This document shows positions 1-5,004 of a stretch of DNA of 6,765 nt, one piece after another. The notes under the pieces were generated by a model, which was not told the origin of the DNA, made no database searches, and saw only the letters and a program-made list of their open reading frames with translations. Positions within the stretch are counted from its first letter, which is position 1. Each line of letters begins with the position of its first letter. A program made the position numbers and the translations under genes. Source of the DNA: an uncultured Flavobacteriales bacterium (GTDB lineage: Bacteria; Bacteroidota; Bacteroidia; Palsa-965); NCBI GenBank assembly GCA_946478675.1, contig CAMLEF010000258.1, forward strand, positions 1 to 6,765. The letters run 5' to 3'.

Positions 1-7
1 CGTTTTT

Positions 8-805
8 TTACTCTTGCGTGATGGACTGCGTTTTCAGCTGCGCGATCATCGCTTTACGGATCGCTGCGAAATCTTCCGTCTTGAGCGAAGCACCGCCAAT
101 GAGCCCGCCATCCACGTCGGGACAGCCAAAGATCGTTGCGGCATTCGAAGCATTGCAGCTGCCGCCGTAAAGGATCGAAACATTTTCAGCGACCGCAATG
201 CCGTATTTCTTCAACAGCAAGCCGCGGATGAACGCGTGCATTTCCTGCACCTGCTCCGGCGTTGCGTTCAAACCCGTGCCGATCGCCCAAACGGGTTCGT
301 AAGCGATCACCGTCATGGCGACCTGTGCCGCGCTGAAATGAAATAACGTTTTTTCGAGCTGCGCCTGGATCGTCTCGAAATGTTTGCCGCTTTCACGTTG
401 CGCTTTCGTTTCGCCGATGCAGAAGATCGGGCGAAGGCCGTGGCCGATGGCGGTTTTCAGTTTCGCCAGCAGGAGCTCGTCCGTTTCGTTGAAATACTGG
501 CGGCGCTCGGAGTGGCCGATGATGACATAATGCGCGCTGCAGGAAATGATCATCGGAACGGAAACTTCACCGGTGAAGGCGCCGGAAATTTCGTGGTGGC
601 AATTCTGCGCAGCGATGCTGATGCCGTCGGTGCCGTCGGTGGCGCGTGATACGGCGGTGAGGAACGGGAAAGCAGGAGCGAGGATCGTCAGCAGTTCCGG
701 GTGGTGTTCCCGGCTGACCATATCCGCAACTTCGGTGCCGAGCAGCAACGCTTCTCCGTAGGTCTTGTTCATCTTCCAGTTGCCGGCGACGATTTTCTTT
801 CTCAT
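8..805 (-). CDS. tpiA: Triosephosphate isomerase
   Basis: Cytoplasmic glycolytic and gluconeogenic enzyme that interconverts dihydroxyacetone phosphate and glyceraldehyde 3-phosphate. The 265-residue protein has every hallmark of the TIM-barrel family: GNWKMN at 8-13 with the substrate-binding Asn9 and Lys11, the electrophilic His98 in IGHSERR (96-102), the catalytic Glu170 in AYEPVWAIGTG (168-178) with the flexible lid loop, and the phosphate-binding YGGS (213-216) and DGGLIGGASL (232-241). It is slightly longer than the usual ~250 residues because of a short C-terminal tail. The ATG start puts the GNWKMN strand at the expected position. It lies 77 bp downstream of the permease gene, and that gap is filled by a heptamer inverted array; I see no convincing TAnnTTTG promoter there, so read-through from the upstream operon is likely. 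The TAA stop is at 8-10, so the gene is complete, but what follows it is outside the window. Confidence 0.98.
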   Translation of the reverse strand: MRKKIVAGNWKMNKTYGEALLLGTEVADMVSREHHPELLTILAPAFPFLTAVSRATDGTDGISIAAQNCHHEISGAFTGEVSVPMIISCSAHYVIIGHSERRQYFNETDELLLAKLKTAIGHGLRPIFCIGETKAQRESGKHFETIQAQLEKTLFHFSAAQVAMTVIAYEPVWAIGTGLNATPEQVQEMHAFIRGLLLKKYGIAVAENVSILYGGSCNASNAATIFGCPDVDGGLIGGASLKTEDFAAIRKAMIAQLKTQSITQE

Positions 806-818
806 GTTGAATTAGTTT

Positions 819-892
819 GGAGTCGGGAGTTAAGAGTTCGGAGCCAGGAGTACGAATACTCCGAACTCCAGACTCTAAACTCCTAACTCAAT
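819..892. repeat. Inverted array of 7-bp units (GGAGTNN / ACTCNNN)
   Basis: Five consecutive heptamers on the plus strand (GGAGTCG, GGAGTTA, AGAGTTC, GGAGCCA, GGAGTAC; 819-853) are followed after 4 bp (GAAT) by five heptamers of the opposite sense (ACTCCGA, ACTCCAG, ACTCTAA, ACTCCTA, ACTCAAT; 858-892). The arms can fold: 834-843 pairs perfectly with 859-868, and 820-833 pairs with 876-889 at 11 of 14 positions, leaving a 7-nt bulge. An alternative small hairpin is GGAGTA-CGAA-TACTCC (847-862), which reads with a TTCG loop on the minus strand. The array fills nearly all of the permease-tpiA gap and overlaps the last codons and TAG stop (883-885) of the permease gene. No T-tract follows either arm, so it does not look like an intrinsic terminator. 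Its role is unknown; an effect on mRNA stability or translation of tpiA is only an inference. Confidence 0.85.
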
Positions 893-1971
893 CGTACTCG
901 TGGGTCGAGGATGGCGTAAGTGATATCGACGATAATGTTGATCAGCACGAAGCAGGTGGAGAAGACGAGCGCGCTGCCCATCACCACGGGAAGATCGTAA
1001 TTGAAGAGCGCCTCTACGACAGCGTTGCCGATGCCTTTCCAGTCGAAGACCGCTTCCACGAATGCCGCGCCGGCCATCAATCCCGCGAACCAGCCGGAAA
1101 TGGCGGTGATCACCGGGTTGAGCGCATTCTTCAGCGCATGCTTGACGATGACTTTCACGTTGCCGAGACCTTTGGCGCGCGCCGTGCGGATGTAGTCGAG
1201 TGATAACACTTCGAGCATCGAGCTGCGCGTGAGCTGGATGATGAGCGCGAGCGGACGAATGCCGAGTGTGAGCGCAGGAAGAATAAGGTTCTTCAGCATG
1301 AGCTCGCTTTCGCCGGTGTATTCGTTCATCCGGTAAAGGCTGCCGATGTTTTTCAGTCCCGTGTAATCGCGCCAGAGATAACCGAAGAGCCACGAGATGA
1401 TCAGCGCGGTGAAGAACGACGGCGCCGCCATGCCCAAAGTAGAAATGACGGAGACAAAACGGTCCCAGAAAGAATTTTTATAAAGTGCGGTAATGATCCC
1501 TAACGCAATGCCGATGATCGAAGCGAAGATGATCGACGTCAATGCCAGCACGACGGTTTCCGGCAATGCATCTTCGATCAGGTCCCAGACCGGCCGGCCG
1601 CTGATGTACGAGCGTCGCAGGTAAGGCGTTTTCAGCACCACGGTTTTTCCGCCGCCGATGCTGAAGAGCTGCGTCGGGTGACCGTATTTCTCCGGGTTCA
1701 GGTAAATGCGGCTGGCGCTGTCGGCAGGATTCGTTTTGTGCACGGAGATCACCGACAGGTCGTTCAGGAACATGAAATACTGCTGGTGAAGCGGAAGGTC
1801 GAGGTTCAGGTCCTGGCGGATGCGCTTGAGTGATTCTTCATCGGAACGCTGCCCCATTTTCATTCGCGCCGGGTCGCCCGGGAGCACGTTGAAAAGCAGG
1901 AAAATGGTCGTGAGCACCCCGAACAAAACGAGGAAACCGTAGATGATCCGCTTGAGAATGAATTTTATCAC
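883..1971 (-). CDS. ABC transporter permease, OppB/DppB-like
   Basis: Inner-membrane permease subunit of a peptide/nickel-type ABC importer. The 362-residue protein starts with the family's N-terminal helix and the FNVLPGDPAR signature (27-36), and has about six hydrophobic segments (roughly 9-28, 138-163, 174-199, 228-247, 284-304, 328-353). The cytoplasmic EAA-like loop that docks the ATPase is DYIRTARAKGLGNVKVIVKH (259-278), followed by ALKNALNPV. The protein ends with the usual ILDPRVRL. It is longer than typical OppB (~306) because the loop between helices 1 and 2 is expanded (about 75-130). It begins with GTG (1969-1971), six bp after the preceding stop, with AGGAA upstream as a possible ribosome site. 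No partner permease, ATPase or binding protein is visible, so the substrate cannot be assigned; the partners may be elsewhere in the genome. Its TAG stop lies inside the heptamer array. Confidence 0.93.
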   Translation of the reverse strand: MIKFILKRIIYGFLVLFGVLTTIFLLFNVLPGDPARMKMGQRSDEESLKRIRQDLNLDLPLHQQYFMFLNDLSVISVHKTNPADSASRIYLNPEKYGHPTQLFSIGGGKTVVLKTPYLRRSYISGRPVWDLIEDALPETVVLALTSIIFASIIGIALGIITALYKNSFWDRFVSVISTLGMAAPSFFTALIISWLFGYLWRDYTGLKNIGSLYRMNEYTGESELMLKNLILPALTLGIRPLALIIQLTRSSMLEVLSLDYIRTARAKGLGNVKVIVKHALKNALNPVITAISGWFAGLMAGAAFVEAVFDWKGIGNAVVEALFNYDLPVVMGSALVFSTCFVLINIIVDITYAILDPRVRLS

Positions 1972-1977
1972 CGGGAG

Positions 1978-3426
1978 TTAGTTCCTGGATTTCTCCATGG
2001 CTTCGTTGTACGTCGGGAAATCGTTGTAATGCCACATGGCGATCACGGTGCCGTCTTTCAGCATGACAAGACCGGGGTTGGAGCGGATCACGGTTTTGAG
2101 CGCGGTGCCGTCGACGGTGAGCATCGGGTATTGCGCGCCGGTTTCTTTCCGGAACGAAGCGACCATTTCGACCGAACCGTTCGACAAGCCGTTGAAGACG
2201 GTGTTGTGTTTTTGGCATTCCGCGAAGAACGCGTTCACTTTCGGCATCGGGCTGCGTTCGGCTTCGCTGAGGTCGTTCATCACGAGGAAGAACTGAACGC
2301 CTTTCAGCTGAAGGATCGAGTCGGTGAGGATATCTTCCGTTTCCGGGTTAACGAGGTTGAAGTCGAGAACAGTGGGATTGCAATTGCCTTTGCGCACAAG
2401 CAAATCCTCACGGCAGTAATACTGGAAGTTCGTATCGCTCGGGAACGAATCCATATGCGTCGAGAGGAAGTGGATGATCTGGCCCGTTTTTGTATTCTGG
2501 TAGTAGTACGTGATGCGCATCGAATCGGGCAGGCAGCCGGTCGTTTTCGGATCTTTTACTTTCGACGCTTCATAAAGGTTCGTGCCGATCTTGTACGGAC
2601 GGAAGTCGAGGATCGGGAGGTGACGATACGTGTACACCGGGAACGCGAACGAGAGGAACAGCCCGATGCCGGCAATGCAGGCGACGACAATGCTGTTCTT
2701 AAATGGCGGCCTGATGTTTTGTTCGCCGACAAAAAGCACGGCGATGAGAATAAGCAGTATCAGATCTTTCCAGAACGATTCCCAGGGCGTGAGCTTGATC
2801 GCATCACCGAAGCAGCCGCAACTCGTGACCTTGTTGCAGCAGGCGCTGTAGAAGGTGAGGAAGCTGAAGAAGATAATCATCAGCAACAATATCAGCAACG
2901 TCCATCTGACTTGTAATCCCAACAGCAGGAAAATGCCGACGGCGACTTCAAAGCCGCAAATGAAAATCGCGAGGAAGACAGAATGTTCGGCGAAGAACAT
3001 CCACATATTATGCATGAAACCTTCTTTCGGTGCCGGCGGCGCCTGGACGGTTTCGGTAGTAGTTTCTGCGGCAGGTTTATCGGGTGAGCACGGAACACCT
3101 TTGATGGTTTCCTGGTGCAGCTTCATGTCGCAGCTGAAACCTTCGTCGAACACTTCGAAATATTCCTTCAGCTTGATGCTGAAACCTTCGGGATCGTTCG
3201 CTTTGATGAAGCCGGAGAAAATGAAGAGGCCGCCGACGGCAATGCGCGTCAGGTGCGTGAGGTATTTATAGCCGAAAACTTTCGGGATGTTGATGATGAG
3301 CACCAGCAATGCCAGCACGAGGCCGAGGTTGACCTTGCTGAAGCAGGGCGGGCAAAGAAAATAGAAGATCGCGGCCAGGCCAAGTGACGCGATGAAGCGG
3401 AAAAGACGACTTCTCAGGAACCCCAT
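1978..3426 (-). CDS. BT_3928-like DoxX-family membrane protein with C-terminal thioredoxin-like domain
   Basis: A 482-residue protein of the type annotated in Bacteroidota as BT_3928 family. The N-terminal part is polytopic: hydrophobic segments near 10-25, 34-47, 62-75, 148-170, 175-193, 220-233 and 245-265. It contains a DoxX-like GGLFIFSGFIKANDPEGF (65-82) and a MauE/DoxX-type cysteine cluster CCNKVTSCGCFGD (196-208). A Thr/Pro/Ala-rich loop (about 115-135) separates the halves. The remainder (about 270-482) is soluble, presumably periplasmic, and its last ~110 residues look like a thioredoxin fold: a strand at 377-384, then NPGLVMLKDGTVIAMWHYND (450-469) with the likely cis-proline Pro451. 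The position expected for CXXC reads DLSEAERSP, so that active site is missing. DoxX/MauE relatives are linked to membrane redox chemistry; electron transfer here is inference. It lies 3 bp after the DUF1599 gene and 6 bp before the permease gene, so co-transcription is likely. Confidence 0.88.
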   Translation of the reverse strand: MGFLRSRLFRFIASLGLAAIFYFLCPPCFSKVNLGLVLALLVLIINIPKVFGYKYLTHLTRIAVGGLFIFSGFIKANDPEGFSIKLKEYFEVFDEGFSCDMKLHQETIKGVPCSPDKPAAETTTETVQAPPAPKEGFMHNMWMFFAEHSVFLAIFICGFEVAVGIFLLLGLQVRWTLLILLLMIIFFSFLTFYSACCNKVTSCGCFGDAIKLTPWESFWKDLILLILIAVLFVGEQNIRPPFKNSIVVACIAGIGLFLSFAFPVYTYRHLPILDFRPYKIGTNLYEASKVKDPKTTGCLPDSMRITYYYQNTKTGQIIHFLSTHMDSFPSDTNFQYYCREDLLVRKGNCNPTVLDFNLVNPETEDILTDSILQLKGVQFFLVMNDLSEAERSPMPKVNAFFAECQKHNTVFNGLSNGSVEMVASFRKETGAQYPMLTVDGTALKTVIRSNPGLVMLKDGTVIAMWHYNDFPTYNEAMEKSRN

Positions 3427-3429
3427 AGT

Positions 3430-3972
3430 TTACTTGCCTTCGGAAAGACGTATCAAAGCAAAGATAGCATAATTGATGATGTCGAAATAGTTGGCGTCGA
3501 TGCCCTCGGAGATGACCGTGGCGCCGTCGTTGTCCTCGATCTGCTTGATGCGGACAAGCTTCGTCAGAATCATGTCGGTGAGGCTGCTCACGCGCATTTC
3601 CCGCCACGCTTCACCGTAATCGTGATTCTTTTTCTCCATCAGCTCTTTCGCCTCTTTCGCGTATTTGTCGTAGAGCTTCTGCGTTTCATCAACGGGCAGC
3701 TGCATGCGCTTGTCGTCAGAAAGCTCCATCTGGATGAGCGCGATCACGGAATAGTTCACGATGCCGATGTACTCGCCGCGGATATCGTCGCCGATTTTCT
3801 GCGTGCCGGTTTCTTCGATCGTGCGGATGCGCTGGGCTTTGATGAAAACCTGGTCGGTGATGGACGGAATGCGGAACATGCGCCAGGAAGTGCCGTAATC
3901 TTTCAGCTTTTTCGCGAAGATGTCCCTGCAGATGGCTATACTTGCGTCGTACTGCTGCGACGTATTTTTCAT
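3430..3972 (-). CDS. DUF1599-domain protein, internally duplicated
   Basis: A soluble 180-residue protein of unknown function made of two tandem copies of the DUF1599 domain. Copy 1 (about 12-84) has DYG 25-27, W30, R34, D40, K45, R48, E53 and NY 73-74. Copy 2 (about 102-177) has DYG 118-120, W123, R127, D133, K138, R141, E146 and NY 167-168. The two are offset by 93-94 residues, and the conserved polar residues are kept in both. As I recall, this domain has been grouped with nucleotide-modification-associated domains, but no activity can be claimed from sequence. It is the first gene of the probable minus-strand operon. Its ATG (3970-3972) is 12 bp from the divergent folP start, and the bases ahead of it on its own strand are pyrimidine-rich (CCTTTTCCT), so there is no Shine-Dalgarno sequence. 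The product is complete with a normal length for the Bacteroidota type. Confidence 0.9.
   Translation of the reverse strand: MKNTSQQYDASIAICRDIFAKKLKDYGTSWRMFRIPSITDQVFIKAQRIRTIEETGTQKIGDDIRGEYIGIVNYSVIALIQMELSDDKRMQLPVDETQKLYDKYAKEAKELMEKKNHDYGEAWREMRVSSLTDMILTKLVRIKQIEDNDGATVISEGIDANYFDIINYAIFALIRLSEGK
3942..3970 (+). promoter_or_regulatory. Candidate folP promoter inside the DUF1599 gene
   Basis: TTG at 3942-3944 and TATTTTTC at 3963-3970 resemble the Bacteroidota -33 (TTG) and -7 (TAnnTTTG, one mismatch at the last base), with an 18-bp spacer. A start about 6 bases downstream would give a leader of under 10 nt that keeps part of the purine-rich site before folP. A second -7-like word, TATACTTG, lies at 3937-3944. 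The match is weak and the bases also code for the N-terminus of the DUF1599 protein. Confidence 0.35.
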
Positions 3973-3984
3973 AGGAAAAGGTTA
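3973..3984 (+). promoter_or_regulatory. 12-bp divergent spacer carrying the folP ribosome-binding site
   Basis: The whole intergenic spacer between the divergent ATGs is AGGAAAAGGTTA. On the plus strand it supplies a purine-rich AGGA/AAGG Shine-Dalgarno-like stretch just before the folP ATG, and so supports the start at 3985. On the minus strand the same bases are pyrimidines, so the DUF1599 gene has no such site. There is no room for either promoter in the spacer. Confidence 0.65.
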
Positions 3985-4830
3985 ATGGCACAAGATACGC
4001 ACTTTCAGTTGCATGACGGACGCACGCTCGATCTCAGCGGGCCGGTGGTGATGGGCATCCTGAACGTAACACCCGATTCGTTTTTCGACGGCGGAAAATA
4101 CGAGCGCCCGGAAGACGCGCTGGCGCAGGCGGAAAAAATGATGCGACAAGGAGCGACGATCATCGACCTTGGCGCTGTCTCCACGCGTCCCGGAGCCGTT
4201 GCTCCATCCGAAGCGGAAGAGTGGGAGAGGCTGGAGCCGGTGCTGAAGCTCCTTCGCGAAAAACTTCCGAATGCAATTTTGTCGGTCGATACGTGGCGCG
4301 CTGCGATTGCAGAAAAAGCGGTGAAGACCGGCGCACACATCATCAACGACATTTCCGGCGGCACGATGGACGCTGCGATGTTTGCAACGATCGGAAAGCC
4401 CGGCGTTCCCTACATCCTCATGCACATCCAGGGCACGCCCGAAACGATGCAGCAGGATCCGCATTACGATGACGTCGTGAAGGAGGTTAAACAGTTTTTC
4501 GAAGAACGCCTCACGCAATTAAAAAACGCCGGCGCTTCGCAGATCATCCTCGATCCCGGTTTCGGTTTCGGAAAAACAGTAGCGCACAATTACCAGCTGC
4601 TTTCCTCGCTCGACGTATTCGTAAAAATGGGCCATCCTGTTCTCGCCGGGCTTTCCCGCAAGTCGATGACGACAAAGCTGCTGGGCATCGGCAAAACCGA
4701 AGCGCTCAACGCCACCACCGCGCTCAACACCATCGCGCTGCAGAAAGGAGCAAAAATTCTCCGCGTCCATGACGTGCGCGAAGCCGTCGAGTGCATCCGC
4801 ATTTTCAATTACCTGCAGTCCATCTGCTAA
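3985..4830 (+). CDS. folP: Dihydropteroate synthase
   Basis: Cytoplasmic folate-pathway enzyme that condenses 6-hydroxymethyl-7,8-dihydropterin diphosphate with p-aminobenzoate, and is the target of sulfonamides. The 281-residue product shows the TIM-barrel motifs in order: loop 1 GILNVTPDSFFDGG (24-37), loop 2 DLGAVSTRPG (61-70), SVDT (100-103, pterin-binding Asp102), NDISGG (121-126), LMHIQGTPETMQ (145-156), DPGFGFGKT (190-198, Asp190), GLSRKSM (222-228, Lys226) and RVHDV (260-264). The open frame continues 121 codons upstream, but that part is antisense to the DUF1599 gene and has no DHPS similarity; the ATG at 3985 follows AGGAAAAGG and gives normal length. In loop 2 the residue usually Glu (or Tyr in many Bacteroidota) is Val66. 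The TAA stop and last Cys codon lie in the first octamer of the downstream repeat. It is divergent from the DUF1599 operon and co-directional with cdaA. Confidence 0.97.
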   Translation: MAQDTHFQLHDGRTLDLSGPVVMGILNVTPDSFFDGGKYERPEDALAQAEKMMRQGATIIDLGAVSTRPGAVAPSEAEEWERLEPVLKLLREKLPNAILSVDTWRAAIAEKAVKTGAHIINDISGGTMDAAMFATIGKPGVPYILMHIQGTPETMQQDPHYDDVVKEVKQFFEERLTQLKNAGASQIILDPGFGFGKTVAHNYQLLSSLDVFVKMGHPVLAGLSRKSMTTKLLGIGKTEALNATTALNTIALQKGAKILRVHDVREAVECIRIFNYLQSIC

Positions 4831-4992
4831 TGTGCTAATGGGGCAATCTGCTAATGTGCTAATGCACACAAGCGGCCCGCATTGAAGATTGAAAATTTGT
4901 TCCACAGAATATTCAATGTTCAATTTTCCATGTGCGCCGGCCATTTCGCGGGCATTAGCACATTAATCCATTAGCAAATTAGCACATTGATT
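4825..4992. repeat. Nested inverted arrays, outer octamers TGCTAATG / CATTAGCA
   Basis: The left arm is five phased octamers: TGCTAATG, TGCTAATG, a degenerate GGGCAATC, TGCTAATG, TGCTAATG (4825-4864). The right arm is five octamers of opposite sense: CATTAGCA, CATTAATC, CATTAGCA, AATTAGCA, CATTGATT (4953-4992). The arms can pair: 4825-4841 with 4968-4984 (16 of 17) and 4852-4865 with 4952-4965 (14 of 14). Between them lies a second inverted pair of 7-bp units (listed separately) and two short GC-rich stretches (4872-4880, 4934-4942). The first unit contains the folP stop codon; the last unit abuts the probable -7 box of cdaA. No T-run follows, so an intrinsic terminator is not supported. The function is unknown. 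Confidence 0.85.
4881..4928. repeat. Inner inverted pair of 7-bp units (GAANATT / AATNTTC)
   Basis: Two heptamers GAAGATT and GAAAATT (4884-4897) face three heptamers AATATTC, AATGTTC and AATTTTC (4908-4928). Positions 4881-4896 can pair with 4909-4924 at 14 of 16 bases, leaving a 12-nt loop. This sits at the centre of the larger octamer palindrome, so the gap between folP and cdaA can be drawn as one long interrupted hairpin with three paired blocks. Confidence 0.8.
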
Positions 4993-4999
4993 ACTTTTG
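4971..4999 (+). promoter_or_regulatory. Probable cdaA promoter, Bacteroidota type
   Basis: TACTTTTG at 4992-4999 is an exact match to the Bacteroidota -7 consensus TAnnTTTG. A weak -33 candidate, TTAG at 4971-4974, lies 17 bp upstream inside the octamer array. The -7 box ends 5 bases before the cdaA ATG (5005), so transcription would begin at or next to the start codon, giving a leaderless or nearly leaderless mRNA. The match and its position are seen; the activity is inferred. Confidence 0.6.
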
Positions 5000-5004
5000 C
5001 CCCC

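Noticed and set aside
2029..2916. Long plus-strand open frame opposite the DoxX/Trx gene
   Set aside because: Arg/Asp/Glu/Val-rich composition without domains or helices, typical of the mirror frame of a GC-rich gene; the minus-strand protein has clear DoxX and thioredoxin-like motifs.
3945..3962. Inverted repeat CGTCG / CGACG near the folP promoter candidate
   Set aside because: Only 5 bp arms inside DUF1599 codons; easily due to chance and not counted as an operator.
3622..3984. In-frame 121-codon N-terminal extension of folP
   Set aside because: It is antisense to the well-supported DUF1599 gene, has no DHPS-like motif, and the ATG at 3985 has a purine-rich ribosome site and gives the normal enzyme length.
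4825..4992. CRISPR array or intrinsic terminator
   Set aside because: Units are 7-8 bp without spacers, which excludes CRISPR; no T-run follows the hairpin, so a Rho-independent terminator is not supported.
4987..5004. TTG start for cdaA six codons upstream
   Set aside because: It would put the exact -7 promoter match inside the coding sequence and add residues not expected for CdaA; the ATG at 5005 is better.
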